A stretch of 64,000 nucleotides of DNA from Afipia birgiae 34632 (GCF_000308295.2 NZ_HG326652.1:444779-508778), one strand, 5' to 3'; shown: positions 8,769 to 19,320, counted from the stretch's first letter. Notes: generated by a model from the sequence alone, not told the origin. Translations and numbers: made by a program.

Positions 8769-11700
8769 TTATGCGATCGCGCTGGCGTGGGAGAACACGA
8801 CCTCGATCAGCGTGCCCGAATGCGGCGCGGTCTTGATGTGGAATTGCGCACGGTTGGCCTCGACGAGTGCTTTGGTTAGCGACAGGTTCACGACCGAGCC
8901 GTCGGCGGTCTGGTCCGATGCGCCCGCCGTGCGGAACGGCGCCATCGCGGCGGCGATCTCGTTGTCGTTGAGGCCGTGGCCGGTGTCGCGGACGCGCAAC
9001 ACGATGTCGCCGAAATCGGTGGTCGCGGTTGAGACGATCACCTGTCCGCCGGTGTTGGCGAGGTGGATCGAATTCCCGATCAGGTTCATCGCGATCTGGC
9101 GCAGCGCGCGGGCGTCGGCCTTCACGGTCGGCAGGGCATGGGCCAGCGATGTACGGATGATGATACGCTCGCGGTTGGCCTGCGGCTGCATCACCGCGAC
9201 GCATTGCTCGACCATGCTGTTGAGGTCCTGGCTCGCGAACGACAGTTCCATCTTGCCGGATTCGATGCGCGACAGGTCGAGCAGGTCGTCGATGATCGCC
9301 ATCACGCGCTGGCCGGAGGCGCGGATGTCCTTCATGTATTCGACATAGCGTTCGTTGCCGAGTGCGCCGAAGCGTTCCTCGATCATCACATCGGCGAAGC
9401 CGATGATGGCATTCAGCGGCATGCGGACTTCGTGGCTGATCCGCCCCAGAATATCCGCCTTGGCATTCGTCGCGCGCTCGACCTGACGCCGCGCCTGCAT
9501 CAAATCGCCTTCGCCCTTCTTCGCCTGCGATATGTCGCGGAAGATCGCGAAGAAGCGCGCGTTGTCGGGCCGGGTGCGGCCGACGGTCATCGACAAGGGA
9601 ATAGCGCTGCCGTCGCGGGCACGGCCCAGCAACTCGCGGTCATGGCGAAGCAGGCTCGTCACCGCAGCGGTCCGGACCTCGTTTACATAATCCTGCACCG
9701 CGCGCTGGCTGTCCGGTGCGAACAGATCGGTCAGATTGAGCGCTGCCATCTCGTTGTCGTCGCGGCCGAACAGGACTTCGGCGCTGCGGTTGCAGGAAAG
9801 GAGGCGGCCTTCGCCATCGAACACCACGACGCCTTCAGCGGTGTTGTCGAGAATGGTGCCAAGCTCTTCCGCCTGCGTGGTGTCATCGCTGGTCACGACA
9901 ACTGGCGCGATCATCGCTGCGGGCGTCGTTTCGATTCGGTCGGCACGCGGCCCGGAGAACACCAGTGCATGGGAGGGTTCGCCGTCCCATGTGATGGCGA
10001 ACAGCCGGGCGTCGGCGGGTTCGCCCTTGTCTGGGCCGCTCTTGCTGGTGGCCGCAATCACAACCGGCGTGCCGGTCTCCGAGGTGCTGCTGGCGGAGCC
10101 CGCGCCGGCTTCGACGGTCAGCGCGTCGAGGCCGCCGGCCTCGGTCAACGCATGAAGATCGTCGTATCCGGTAGAAGCGAGAAACGCCTTGTTGGCGTAG
10201 AGCAGCCGGTCGAGCCGGTACACCAGAATGCCGACCGGCAGACGATCGAGAAGTTGCGAATCCTGCGCGGCATTGGCGCGCGGCAGCACCGGCTCCGGTT
10301 GCAGGAAGGCGGGCGGGTTTTCGAGCGCCGGCTGTTCGGAAGCCGGTTCGTGCGCTTGCCCGGTGTCGTCGGCCGCGAACAGTTCGGCCACCGATGCATC
10401 GGTCAGCGTGTCGTTCTCTGTCGCATTCTCAAGACGCGCCGAGAGCCGCCGCGCCAGTTCATCGAAGGCGTTGCTTTCCACTGCCGTCAGCGCGGGCGCT
10501 TTCGGCTCGGCCACGGGAAACGGTACGACGTTTTGCGGAGTATCCACGGGGGACTTCGATTCGGTTCGCGGTGAATTCTCTGTCGGGAAGTTGTCTTGCG
10601 TGCTGCCCACAAGGTGCAACGGCTCCATTGGAGCATCGACGTCCGCCGCGTCCGTGACGTCCTGGCTCACCGGTTCTTTGCCGGTGGCATCATAAACCGT
10701 GACGTCTTGCGCCGCCGGTTCATCGGACGGTGGCGTTGCAGGCGGTTTCGATGAATACAGCCCGTCGTCGCCGCGCCGCGCAGCGAGCCGCGCCATGCCC
10801 TCGATATCGCGGCAGACGCCGAAGCCGCGATAGCCGAGAAATTGTCCGGCGCGGTCGTAGATCGGCAGGCCCGACAGTTCGACCGGCAATCGTGCGCCTG
10901 CACCGTCGGCGGGCCAGTTCACGACGATGTTGCTCCAGGTCTCGCGGGTTGCAACTGCCGCCGCCACTTGGTCGTCGGGATCGAGGCCGAGCGTATCGGC
11001 GATTTCATTCCAGGGTCTGCCGAGCGCGGCAGCGGTGCGCGAGCCGATCAGGCGGGTGAATTCGTCGAGGCCGAGCGAAAAGCGGCCGTCCTCGTCCATG
11101 TGCCACATGAAGCGCAGCGGATGCCGCCGCGGCGTCAATGGCGGGCCGTCCATTTCCAGCAGCGTCGCCGAAACATCGTGGGTGCCGATGTCGTGCGCTG
11201 CCGGCTTGCGGCGCTCGTCGTCGAAATAGATTCGCGTGACATGGTCTGCGGGCGCGCCTTGATGCGCAGGTTCGCGCGGCGCGGGCTCTGATCCATCGCT
11301 CGCCTGTGTCTCGGATGGGTGAGGCGGTGTGATGCTGCTCTGCTGAACCGGCGATGCCTGTTCGCTCTGTTCGTCGAACACGGATTCGAAAAGATCGACC
11401 GGCGTCACTTCGAAAGGTGTTTCCGGCGCCGCGCTTTGGTGTGGAACGCCGGCGAGCGTTTCCAGCATGTGTTCAGCCTGCTCAACCGGCGCGGTCTGCG
11501 CCACATGTTCGGTGACACCTGCGGGCTCCGGCTCATCAGGTGCGACGACCACGGGCGTCGGCTTCGGCATTGGCTTGGGCACAATGACGGCGCCGATCAA
11601 TGCAACCAACGCTGTCCCTTCGCCGGTCCCGACGCGATGCACGGTGACGCGGCCGAGATCCATTTGCAGGGTCGCCTGTCCGTCGCGCAGCGCGCCATTG

Positions 11701-12236
11701 CGCGCGTCGTCGAATCCGGGGCCGGTGAGATCGTTGAACAGGCCGGGGAAGTTTTTCGCGCGATCATTTGCGCCGGCCAGCGCGCCGTTCGGCGTGAAGG
11801 TCATGGCGGGCATCGAGACGCTGTCGACCAGATGCGCGAGCCGCTCGGTCAGCGGCATCGGGCGTCCGACGGGGTCCGCGGCGGCGATGAGAATGCCCGC
11901 GGTCCCGTCAGCGAAGGTGAGCCGCGCGCAGGAGCATGTCAGCAGGCGGCCAAGCGGTGCGCCGAAACCGCGCAGCCGTTCGAGCCGCGGCGTGCCGGCT
12001 GGCGACAGCCGTGCGGCGAGTTGCGCCGCCTGGCGGCGCTGCGGATCGGCGGGTCCGACTTTTCTTTCAGAAAGTGCTGCGGCGCTGCGTTCGCCGAACA
12101 ACCGCGCCCCGATGGTATTGGCCCAGAGAATGTGTGCGCCGTCGAGCGACCAGACCCACGCAGGCAGGCTGCTCATCGCATGAACCGCAAGACGCGGATC
12201 GCGGATGCCCTGGAGCTGGAAGTCGGCTTCGCTCAT
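8769..12236 (-). CDS. Large PAS-domain sensor histidine kinase
   Basis: Two-component kinase of about 1155 aa. The N-terminal part has a PAS-like segment (AWVWSLDGAHILWANTIGARLFG) followed by a long Pro/Glu/Ala-rich disordered region. At least three further PAS segments follow, among them GILVYRLDRLLYANKAFL and VVVFDGEGRLLSCNRSAEVLFG. The phospho-acceptor box is ISHEVRMPLNAIIGF, where Met replaces the usual Thr after Arg. The ATPase domain shows the N-box NLIGNSIHLA and the G1 box DTGHGL. No membrane helix is evident with this start. The ATG at 12236 (MSEADFQLQ) is chosen; an upstream ATG at 12449 adds an unlikely leader. The partner regulator is not in the window. Confidence 0.85.
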   Translation of the reverse strand: MSEADFQLQGIRDPRLAVHAMSSLPAWVWSLDGAHILWANTIGARLFGERSAAALSERKVGPADPQRRQAAQLAARLSPAGTPRLERLRGFGAPLGRLLTCSCARLTFADGTAGILIAAADPVGRPMPLTERLAHLVDSVSMPAMTFTPNGALAGANDRAKNFPGLFNDLTGPGFDDARNGALRDGQATLQMDLGRVTVHRVGTGEGTALVALIGAVIVPKPMPKPTPVVVAPDEPEPAGVTEHVAQTAPVEQAEHMLETLAGVPHQSAAPETPFEVTPVDLFESVFDEQSEQASPVQQSSITPPHPSETQASDGSEPAPREPAHQGAPADHVTRIYFDDERRKPAAHDIGTHDVSATLLEMDGPPLTPRRHPLRFMWHMDEDGRFSLGLDEFTRLIGSRTAAALGRPWNEIADTLGLDPDDQVAAAVATRETWSNIVVNWPADGAGARLPVELSGLPIYDRAGQFLGYRGFGVCRDIEGMARLAARRGDDGLYSSKPPATPPSDEPAAQDVTVYDATGKEPVSQDVTDAADVDAPMEPLHLVGSTQDNFPTENSPRTESKSPVDTPQNVVPFPVAEPKAPALTAVESNAFDELARRLSARLENATENDTLTDASVAELFAADDTGQAHEPASEQPALENPPAFLQPEPVLPRANAAQDSQLLDRLPVGILVYRLDRLLYANKAFLASTGYDDLHALTEAGGLDALTVEAGAGSASSTSETGTPVVIAATSKSGPDKGEPADARLFAITWDGEPSHALVFSGPRADRIETTPAAMIAPVVVTSDDTTQAEELGTILDNTAEGVVVFDGEGRLLSCNRSAEVLFGRDDNEMAALNLTDLFAPDSQRAVQDYVNEVRTAAVTSLLRHDRELLGRARDGSAIPLSMTVGRTRPDNARFFAIFRDISQAKKGEGDLMQARRQVERATNAKADILGRISHEVRMPLNAIIGFADVMIEERFGALGNERYVEYMKDIRASGQRVMAIIDDLLDLSRIESGKMELSFASQDLNSMVEQCVAVMQPQANRERIIIRTSLAHALPTVKADARALRQIAMNLIGNSIHLANTGGQVIVSTATTDFGDIVLRVRDTGHGLNDNEIAAAMAPFRTAGASDQTADGSVVNLSLTKALVEANRAQFHIKTAPHSGTLIEVVFSHASAIA

Positions 12237-12569
12237 GTTCGACAACGGGTCTGTCACTCGCTTCAAAGCGCCGGATCGCGGCGCAGGAGGTGGGTTCGGC
12301 AGCCTTAACAAATGATTAGTATGGCGCAGCTGCCGCAAGGTCCACCAGTGCGCTGCGAGACTACCCATCCAAACCAGCGATAACGTTAATTCCCCGGCGC
12401 GCTGAACCTCAACGCCGCTCGGGCGTTGGGTGTTGCAAAACATATTCAAACGTTCACGATGGGCGGGCAGGAACTGTCGTTGCGCTGCGTCATATGTGGT
12501 GCCACCCGGCGGTGAATTGCGGACACGGGTCCGGCAGACGGGCCCGCATGTGTAACAGGAGGGTGCGAC

Positions 12570-12944
12570 ATGGCAGGCAATCAGTTCGAGATTCCGAAGG
12601 AAATGCGCTCAATGGCGGAAGCGAGTCTGGAGCAGGCCCGCAAGGCCTTCGAATCCTTCATCAGCAGCGCCCAGCAGACCGCGTCCGCATTTGGCGGATC
12701 GTCGTTCGGCGCCCCCGGCGAGGCCGCCAAGGACATCAGCGCCAAGGCCATCGCTTTTGCGGAGAAGAATGTGCAGTCCTCGCTGGCCTACGCCCAGCAG
12801 TTGATTCACGCCAAGGACCTGACCGAGGTGATGCGCCTGCACACCGAATACGTTCAGGGCCAGATGCGCGCGCTTGCCGAGCAGGCCAGCGAAATGGGCC
12901 AGGCTGTGACCCGCGCGGCCATGGATGCCAGCAAACCCAAATAG
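12570..12944 (+). CDS. Phasin family protein 1
   Basis: Small amphipathic helical protein (124 aa) of the phasin family, which coats PHB granules in the cytoplasm. Typical features are QARKAFESFISSAQQTA near residues 22-38 and KDLTEVMRLHTEYVQGQM in the second half, and no cysteines. The ATG is preceded by ACAGGAGGG. A second phasin follows about 220 bases downstream, separated by a strong hairpin, so the two are probably separate or attenuated transcripts. Confidence 0.87.
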   Translation: MAGNQFEIPKEMRSMAEASLEQARKAFESFISSAQQTASAFGGSSFGAPGEAAKDISAKAIAFAEKNVQSSLAYAQQLIHAKDLTEVMRLHTEYVQGQMRALAEQASEMGQAVTRAAMDASKPK

Positions 12945-12978
12945 CCGTTTTCCGGGCGTTTCAGCCCGCCAGCAGCAG

Positions 12979-13005
12979 CCTGATCCGGCCTCCCGCCGGA
13001 TCAGG
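12979..13005. terminator. Perfect 11-bp hairpin after phasin 1
   Basis: CCTGATCCGGC pairs perfectly with GCCGGATCAGG over a five-base loop. No T-run follows, so it may be an RNA-stabilising or weak terminator hairpin between the two phasin genes. Confidence 0.55.
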
Positions 13006-13168
13006 CATGTGCCGGGCTGGGTGGTATTTTGTTGCAATGCACAAAGTCTCGCCTATAGTGCCAAACAGAGACTGATCTTGCGCAGGGCCCAACAGTTACC
13101 CAGGAGGCCTTGCGCGGCCGGTTGCACCGCCCCGGCCATTCAATTCCAGACACACAAGGAATATCGAT

Positions 13169-13594
13169 ATGAGCGCGAATGATCCGTTTGCGGTTGTCCC
13201 CTTCAAGGTCCCGGAGCAGTTTCGCGCCTTCGCCGAGATGGGCGTTTTCCAGGCCAGCGACGGCTACCAGAAGCTCAAGGACGCGGCGGTTTCCAACAAC
13301 GGGGCTTTGGGGGCGATGGTCACGTCGGCCGCCAAGGGCGCCGGTGACCTCACCTCGACGGTGATCGGGATGGCCCAGACCAACACCGAGGCGGCCTTCG
13401 CCTTTACCCAGAGCCTGATGGGCGTGAAATCGCTGCCGGAAGCTTTCGAGCTGATGAATGCGCATGCCCGCAAGCAGTTCGAGGTTTTCAGCGCGCAGTC
13501 GCAGGATCTTGCCACGCTGACCCATAAGGTCGCGGTCGAAGCTGTCGAGCCGATCGCCACCGGAGCGGCCAAGGCCTTCAAACCCGGTCTCTGA
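13169..13594 (+). CDS. Phasin family protein 2
   Basis: Second phasin (141 aa), different in sequence from the first but with the same build: helical, Ala/Gln-rich, with TNTEAAFAFTQSLMGVKSLPEAFELMNAHARKQF-type pattern in the middle (residues about 70-105). It starts MSANDPFAVVPFKVPEQFRAF and has no signal peptide. ACAAGGAATATCG stands before the start. Likely role is PHB granule surface protein; it may also act as a general stress-related helical protein. tRNA-His lies downstream. Confidence 0.87.
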   Translation: MSANDPFAVVPFKVPEQFRAFAEMGVFQASDGYQKLKDAAVSNNGALGAMVTSAAKGAGDLTSTVIGMAQTNTEAAFAFTQSLMGVKSLPEAFELMNAHARKQFEVFSAQSQDLATLTHKVAVEAVEPIATGAAKAFKPGL

Positions 13595-13786
13595 CCGGAC
13601 CGCCGATCACGGAACAGGTGCATCCGGATGAACCTTTTGTTCTTCCGGCGCGACCCCATAACGAGCTGTTCGCGACGCTCATTCGGCAGGTCAAAGCGTC
13701 TTGCAAAAGCGCGGCGTTGCACCTAGTTTCCCGCGAAATCGCCGCCCTTGGCGGGGCCGCCTCCAGGTGGCCGTCCGATTGAAAAT

Positions 13787-13863
13787 GCAGTTGTAGCTCA
13801 GCTGGTTAGAGCGCCGGATTGTGGATCCGGAGGTCGGTGGTTCGATCCCACCCAACTGTACCA
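13787..13863 (+). tRNA. tRNA-His (GTG)
   Basis: Complete cloverleaf with encoded CCA. Acceptor GCAGTTG pairs with CAACTGT (one G-T pair), the discriminator is A, anticodon stem CCGGA/TCCGG encloses TTGTGGA with anticodon GTG, and the T-loop is TTCGATC. The base before position 1 is T and the discriminator is A, so the usual extra G(-1) opposite C73 is absent. This matches the known loss of G(-1) in a large clade of alphaproteobacteria. Confidence 0.95.
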
Positions 13864-13883
13864 CTTCCCCCGATCAGAAGCCG

Positions 13884-16295
13884 TCAGGCGGACTGCGCCA
13901 GCAGGACGCGAGCGTCGTCGCCCGTGGCGACCGCGCCGTCGGCATGCGTCAGCATGGCGAAGCTTGCGATCGGTGCGGGCCGTCCGACCAGGTAGCCCTG
14001 AACCTCGGTGCAGAGTTCGGACTGCAGGAACGCCAGTTCGGCCGGCGTCTCGACCCCTTCCGCAAGCACCGGCAAGCCAAGACCTCGCCCGAGCCCCAGC
14101 ACCGCGCGCACGATGGTCGCGGCCTGCGCATTGGTGTTGACGGATTTGATGAACGATCCGTCGATCTTGATCTTGTCGAACGGGAAGGCGCGCAGATTCG
14201 AGAGCGACGAATATCCGGTGCCGAAATCGTCCATCGCGATATGGACGCCGAGCGCCTTGATGCGCCGGAGCGTGGTGAGCGCGCGGTTGAGATCGCGGAC
14301 CAGCGCAGTCTCGGTGATTTCGAGTTCGAGCCGGTCCGCCGGAAGACCGGTTTCGAGCAGCACCTCATGCACCAGCTGTACGAAGTGCTCGCTGTAGATC
14401 TGCACGGCAGAGACGTTCACGGCGATCGTCAATGGCTGCGGCCAGCTTGCCGCCTGCTTGCAGGCCTCGCGCAGCACCCATTCACCGATGCCGAGAATCG
14501 CGCCGGTTTCTTCCGCGATCGGAATGAAGACAGCCGGAGAGATCGAGCCGCGGGTCTTGTGGGTCCAGCGCAGCAGCGCCTCGAAACCGACCACCCTGCG
14601 GGTCTGAATGTCTTGCTGCGGCTGATACACCAGATTGAATTCGCCGCGCGTCACGGCCTGACGCAGGTCGTGCTCCAGCACCCTGCGGTCGTGCACTTCC
14701 GCGCCCATCTTCGCCTCGAAGAAGCGGTAAATGGCGCGGCCTTCCGTCTTGGCGCGGTAGAGCGCCGTGTCGGCGTGGGTGAGCAACGCTTCGCGGTTGT
14801 CGGCGTCGTCGGGGCAGATCGCGATGCCGATGCTGCACGAGGTCAAATTGTCACTGTCGGATTTGTCGGCGCCGGGTTTCAGCGCCATGAGAATATTGTC
14901 GGCCAGCTTTCCCGCCGCTGCGGGATTGGACAGCCCGGGCATCAGAACCGCGAATTCGTCGCCGCCGAGACGCGCGACCATGCAGGTGTTGTCGAGGAGC
15001 GCGGAGACGCGCGAGGCGACGGTCTGAAGCACCTTGTCGCCGGCGGCGTGTCCGAACAGATCGTTGACCTCCTTGAACCTGTCGAGGTCGAAGCACATCA
15101 CTGCGCACTTTTGCCCGTTGGCCCCGGCCGCCTCGATTTCATGATCGAGCCGCGCATGGAAGGTGCCGCGGTTCGGCAGCGACGTCAGCGGGTCGTGGTG
15201 TGCAAGATAGCGGATGTGCTGCTCGGCCTGCTTGCGCGCCTGCAGATTGCGGACGGCGATGACGTGATGCGCCTGCCCGCCGAAATCGATCGGACGCAGG
15301 ATCAGTTCGACCGGAATCATGGACCCATCGACATGGCGCAAATCGGCCTCGACCGGCTGGTTCGGCGCCGCCAGCAGTCTTGCACGGGCCTCGGCATCCG
15401 GAATGTATGATTCCAGCCTGGCGCCGATCAGTTTCTCGGACGACGAGCCGACAAGCTGCGCAAAACTGGTGTTCGCCGTCACGGCGATGTCGCCGTCGCA
15501 GACCAGCAGGCCTTCGACCGCCGCATTGGCCAGACCGCGCATCCGGTCTGCTTCAAGCATGGACCTGCGCTGGTCGCGGATGTCGAGGGCGGCGGCGCCC
15601 AGTGCCAGCAGGATGATGGTGAAGCTCGATACGGCGACGCCGATGGCGAGCCATCCGGCGGGAATAGAGGCTTGAGGGATCATGACGGTGGGATCGGGAA
15701 TGATCGCGACCGCGCCCATGGCCGTGAAATGATGGCTGCAGATCGCGAGCGTCAACAGCAGCGCACCGGCAACCCGCCAGCGCTCCGAAGTGCCGTGCAG
15801 GCCGGCAGGAAGAGCGGTCGCGCCGATCAGCGTGCCAAGCAGGATCGATACGGCGACGAGAGTTGTATCCCACAGGATGACGCCGCCGATCTGAAAGGCC
15901 GCCATGCCGAGATAGTGCATCGTGGCGATGCCGCCTCCAACGACAGCGCCGCCGAGCCACGGTCCAAGCCGCCATCCGGGAAGCATCGCCATCGCGAGGC
16001 CCGCCGCGGTGAGCAGGACAGCGGCGGCGAGCGACAGAACGGTGAGAGCGATATTGTAGCCGCTCGGAATTCCCGGCGAGAACGCGAGCATTGCGATGAA
16101 GTGCGTGGACCAGATGCCGAAGCCGGTCGAGATCGCGGACACCGCGAGCCAGACTGGACGCATGCGCCCTGCCGAGAAGCGTGCATGCCTCAGCAAGTTG
16201 ATGGCCGCGAACGAAGCCAATGTACAAATGACAGCCGCGAGACCCACGAGCCACAAATCATGGGCGGTGGCGATACAGTTGTAGACCTTGAACAT
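13884..16295 (-). CDS. MHYT-PAS-GGDEF-EAL cyclic-di-GMP signalling protein
   Basis: Membrane protein of 803 aa that should make or degrade cyclic di-GMP. The N-terminal MHYT sensor has seven hydrophobic segments with motifs THFIAMLAF, MHYLGMAAF and HHFTAMGAV, which are thought to bind a metal and sense a gas. Then come a PAS segment (ANAAVEGLLVCDG), an intact GGDEF active site (ARLGGDEFAVL) and an EAL domain starting GFEALLRW with DDFGTGYSS. No RxxD inhibitory site is visible before GGDEF. The start at 16295 (MFKVYNCIATAHDLWLVG) has AGGT upstream and matches the usual N-terminus; the longer start at 16322 is less likely. Confidence 0.92.
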   Translation of the reverse strand: MFKVYNCIATAHDLWLVGLAAVICTLASFAAINLLRHARFSAGRMRPVWLAVSAISTGFGIWSTHFIAMLAFSPGIPSGYNIALTVLSLAAAVLLTAAGLAMAMLPGWRLGPWLGGAVVGGGIATMHYLGMAAFQIGGVILWDTTLVAVSILLGTLIGATALPAGLHGTSERWRVAGALLLTLAICSHHFTAMGAVAIIPDPTVMIPQASIPAGWLAIGVAVSSFTIILLALGAAALDIRDQRRSMLEADRMRGLANAAVEGLLVCDGDIAVTANTSFAQLVGSSSEKLIGARLESYIPDAEARARLLAAPNQPVEADLRHVDGSMIPVELILRPIDFGGQAHHVIAVRNLQARKQAEQHIRYLAHHDPLTSLPNRGTFHARLDHEIEAAGANGQKCAVMCFDLDRFKEVNDLFGHAAGDKVLQTVASRVSALLDNTCMVARLGGDEFAVLMPGLSNPAAAGKLADNILMALKPGADKSDSDNLTSCSIGIAICPDDADNREALLTHADTALYRAKTEGRAIYRFFEAKMGAEVHDRRVLEHDLRQAVTRGEFNLVYQPQQDIQTRRVVGFEALLRWTHKTRGSISPAVFIPIAEETGAILGIGEWVLREACKQAASWPQPLTIAVNVSAVQIYSEHFVQLVHEVLLETGLPADRLELEITETALVRDLNRALTTLRRIKALGVHIAMDDFGTGYSSLSNLRAFPFDKIKIDGSFIKSVNTNAQAATIVRAVLGLGRGLGLPVLAEGVETPAELAFLQSELCTEVQGYLVGRPAPIASFAMLTHADGAVATGDDARVLLAQSA

Positions 16296-16560
16296 CGAAC
16301 GACCTGCAGAACGCGAGAACAAGTGTCGGCAGCTATCGGGGAATTGCGTAAGAACACGTAAATACCCCGATGCATGTTCGATCTATGCGTGTGCGGAGTT
16401 TGCGATCAGTCGCGCAGCGAAGCGTACGCTCAGCGAACAAATCGCAGAAGGCGCTGTGGCGCAGGTATTTCCTCGCACAGAGAACTCATCAAGCGCCGCG
16501 GCCGGAAGCTAACGCGCGATCAACCATGTCGTGAAGAGGTAACCCGGTGATCGTGCCGGC

Positions 16561-16836
16561 CTATCGGTCCGCGCGGCTGACCACATCCATCAGTTCGACA
16601 ATCTTGCGGCGCTGATCGGTCTTGTCACCCGCGTTGATCGCTTGCTCGACGCAGTGGGCGATATGGTCGCGCAGGATTTCTTCCTCAACCCGCCGCAGCG
16701 CCGCGCGCGCCGCCGCGATCTGCGTGACGATGTCGATGCAATAGCGATCGTCATCGACCATGCCCGCGAGACCGCGAACCTGGCCTTCGATCCGTTTCAG
16801 CCTTTTCAGGCATGAGGTCTTGATTTCCTGGCCCAT
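16561..16836 (-). CDS. csoR: CsoR-type copper-sensing repressor
   Basis: Metal-responsive DNA-binding protein of 91 aa. The start [26 protein letters not shown] has the typical [11 protein letters not shown] helix; the Cu(I) ligands C-H-C are consistent with C in YCIDIVTQI and the HC pair in [10 protein letters not shown]. It is divergent from the copper ATPase gene, 47 bases away, and the gap holds a palindromic operator. The frame extends upstream to 16881, but that start would lie across the operator, so ATG 16836 is preferred. A related RcnR/FrmR specificity cannot be excluded, but the copper ATPase partner favours copper. Confidence 0.9.
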   Translation of the reverse strand: MGQEIKTSCLKRLKRIEGQVRGLAGMVDDDRYCIDIVTQIAAARAALRRVEEEILRDHIAHCVEQAINAGDKTDQRRKIVELMDVVSRADR

Positions 16837-16843
16837 GGCGATG

Positions 16844-16866
16844 TATATACCCCCATAGGGTATATA
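16844..16866. promoter_or_regulatory. CsoR-type operator between csoR and copA
   Basis: A palindrome of 23 bases: TATATACCC, then CCCAT-like centre, then GGGTATATA. GTATACCCCC..GGGTATA is the known CsoR-family box pattern. It lies between the two divergent starts and so probably represses both genes until Cu(I) binds CsoR. Confidence 0.85.
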
Positions 16867-16883
16867 GGTCAAGGAGAGCAATC

Positions 16884-19289
16884 GTGACGGCGAATACAGA
16901 CAACGGGAAAAGTTGCTGCGGCGGACATGGTCACGCCGGACACGACCACACGCGACATGATCACGCCGGTCACGGCCATGCGCACGCTGATGCCGATGGG
17001 CGCGTGATCGATCCGGTCTGCGGCATGCGCGTCGATCCGCTCAAGACGGAGCATCACCTTGACCACAAGGGGCAGCGCTACTTCTTCTGCTCGGGGAGTT
17101 GCCGCACGCGCTTTGAGGCCGAGCCGGAGAAATTCCTCGCGCCGAAATCGTCAGTGGCGGAAAAGAAGTTGCCGGAAGGCACGATCTACACCTGCCCGAT
17201 GCATCCTGAAATCCGGCAGGTCGGGCCGGGAAGCTGCCCGATCTGCGGCATGGCGCTGGAGCCGGAGGCGGTCTCGCTCGACGACAAGCCCGATCCCGAA
17301 CTGATCGACATGACGCGGCGCTTCTGGATCGCGCTGGCGCTGACGCTGCCGGTGTTCGTCATCGACATGGCGGCGCATGTTGGCGGCATTCACCTGTTGC
17401 CGGCGCAGACGTCCAATTGGGTGTCGTTTGCGCTGGCGACTCCTGCGGTTCTGTGGGGCGGGTGGCCGTTCTTCGAGCGCGGCTGGCAGTCGGTCAAAAC
17501 GCGCAATCTCAACATGTTCACGCTGATCGCGATGGGCACCGGCGTCGCCTACATCTACAGCGTGGTCGCAACGCTGGCGCCGCAGCTGTTCCCGCAGGCG
17601 TTCCGCGACATGCACGGCGCGGTCGCGGTGTATTTCGAAGCTGCTGCCGTGATTACCGTTCTGGTGCTGCTGGGTCAGGTGCTCGAACTGCGCGCCCGTG
17701 CGCAAACCTCCGGCGCGATCCGCGCGCTGCTTGGCCTTGCGCCGAAGACCGCGCGCCGCATCTCGCAGGCGGGCGACGAAGACATCGACATCGATGCCAT
17801 CGCGGTCGGCGATCTTCTGCGCGTGCGTCCGGGTGAGAAAATTCCAATCGACGGCGTCGTCACCGAAGGATCGTCGCTGGTGGATGAATCCCTTGTCACC
17901 GGTGAATCGATGCCGGTCAAGAAAGCCGTGGGGACGAAGGTGATCGGCGGCACGGTCAACCAGAGCGGCGGTCTGGTGATGCGCGCCGAGAAGATTGGCC
18001 GCGACACGATGCTGGCGCGGATTGTCGATCTGGTGGCGCGGGCGCAGCGTTCGCGTGCGCCGGTGCAGCGTCTGGCCGACATGGTTGCGGGCTGGTTCGT
18101 TCCGGTGGTGATCGTGGTGGCGATCGCGGCGTTCGCGGTGTGGGCCATGTTCGGTCCCGAGCCCCGGTTGGCCTACGCGCTGGTCGCGGCAGTCACCGTG
18201 CTGATCATCGCCTGTCCCTGTGCGCTCGGTCTTGCGACCCCGATGTCGATCATGGTCGGCGTAGGCCGGGGTGCACGTTCGGGCATCCTGATCCGCGACG
18301 CCGAAGCACTCGAGCGGATGGAGAAGGTCGACACGCTGGTGATCGACAAGACCGGCACGCTGACCGAAGGAAAGCCGAAAGTGGTGGCGGTTGTCCCCGC
18401 CGACGGATTCGAGCGCAACGAACTGCTGCGGCTCGCTGCCAGCGTTGAGCGGGCCAGCGAGCATCCATTGGCGTTCGCGATCCTGAACGCCGCGAAGGAC
18501 GAAAGCATCGAGCTTCGCGACGTGCAGAATTTCGATTCTCCGGTCGGCAAGGGCGCGCTTGGCACTGTCGATGGCCGCAGGATTGTGATCGGCAACGCTG
18601 TGATCATGCAGCAATCGAGCATCGACATCAGGATGCTGGAAGCGGAGGCGCGGACACAGCGCGAGCGCGGTGCGACCGCGATCTATGTGGCGGTCGATGG
18701 CCGCGCCGCCGGCATCATCGCCATCGCCGATCCGATCAAGCCGAGTGCGCAGGACGCGATCAGGCAGTTGCGCGACGACGGCCTGCGCATTGTCATGCTG
18801 ACCGGCGACAACGTCACCACGGCGCAGGCGGTGGCGAAGACGCTCGGCATCACCGAGGTCGAGGCCGACGTCCTTCCCGAGCGCAAGGGCGACGTCGTGG
18901 CGCGGCTGCGCAGCGAAGGCCGCGTCGTGGCCATGGCCGGCGACGGCATCAACGATGCGCCTGCGCTGGCAGCCGCGGATGTCGGCATCGCCATGGGCAG
19001 CGGCACGGATGTCGCGATCGAGAGCTCCGGCATCACACTGCTGCGCGGCGATCTCATCGGGCTCGTGGAAGCGCGGCTGTTGTCGCGCGCGACGATGCGC
19101 AACATCCGCCAGAACCTGGTGTTCGCGTTTCTCTACAACGCGGCGGGCATTCCGGTTGCGGCCGGACTGCTTTATCCAACGTTCGGGATCCTGCTGTCGC
19201 CGATGCTGGCCGCTGCGGCGATGGCGCTGTCGTCGGTCAGTGTGATCGGCAACGCGCTCCGGTTGTCGCGCGCGAAGCTGCACGCGTAA
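16884..19289 (+). CDS. copA: Copper-translocating P1B-type ATPase
   Basis: Cu(I)-exporting ATPase of the inner membrane, 801 aa. Order: His-rich N-terminus ([20 protein letters not shown]), YHS domain ([10 protein letters not shown], residues 43-52, to about 85), heavy-metal-binding domain (YTCPMHPEI...[10 protein letters not shown], 102-127), then the ATPase core with [14 protein letters not shown] (transmembrane metal site), [12 protein letters not shown] (phosphorylated Asp) and [11 protein letters not shown]. The usual N-terminal CxxC ferredoxin-like domains are absent. GTG start at 16884 with AAGGAGA eight bases upstream. Divergent from csoR over a shared operator; a strong terminator follows. 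Confidence 0.95.
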   Translation: MTANTDNGKSCCGGHGHAGHDHTRHDHAGHGHAHADADGRVIDPVCGMRVDPLKTEHHLDHKGQRYFFCSGSCRTRFEAEPEKFLAPKSSVAEKKLPEGTIYTCPMHPEIRQVGPGSCPICGMALEPEAVSLDDKPDPELIDMTRRFWIALALTLPVFVIDMAAHVGGIHLLPAQTSNWVSFALATPAVLWGGWPFFERGWQSVKTRNLNMFTLIAMGTGVAYIYSVVATLAPQLFPQAFRDMHGAVAVYFEAAAVITVLVLLGQVLELRARAQTSGAIRALLGLAPKTARRISQAGDEDIDIDAIAVGDLLRVRPGEKIPIDGVVTEGSSLVDESLVTGESMPVKKAVGTKVIGGTVNQSGGLVMRAEKIGRDTMLARIVDLVARAQRSRAPVQRLADMVAGWFVPVVIVVAIAAFAVWAMFGPEPRLAYALVAAVTVLIIACPCALGLATPMSIMVGVGRGARSGILIRDAEALERMEKVDTLVIDKTGTLTEGKPKVVAVVPADGFERNELLRLAASVERASEHPLAFAILNAAKDESIELRDVQNFDSPVGKGALGTVDGRRIVIGNAVIMQQSSIDIRMLEAEARTQRERGATAIYVAVDGRAAGIIAIADPIKPSAQDAIRQLRDDGLRIVMLTGDNVTTAQAVAKTLGITEVEADVLPERKGDVVARLRSEGRVVAMAGDGINDAPALAAADVGIAMGSGTDVAIESSGITLLRGDLIGLVEARLLSRATMRNIRQNLVFAFLYNAAGIPVAAGLLYPTFGILLSPMLAAAAMALSSVSVIGNALRLSRAKLHA

Positions 19290-19320
19290 GATAGTCCGTC
19301 CGGACGATCACGCAGAAAAA

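Noticed and set aside
13821..15410. 529-codon plus-strand frame starting in tRNA-His
   Set aside because: Overlaps the tRNA and is antisense to the GGDEF-EAL gene; no domain.
17151..19283. 710-codon minus-strand frame opposite copA
   Set aside because: Antisense to a clear copper ATPase gene; Arg/His/Asp-rich without family features.
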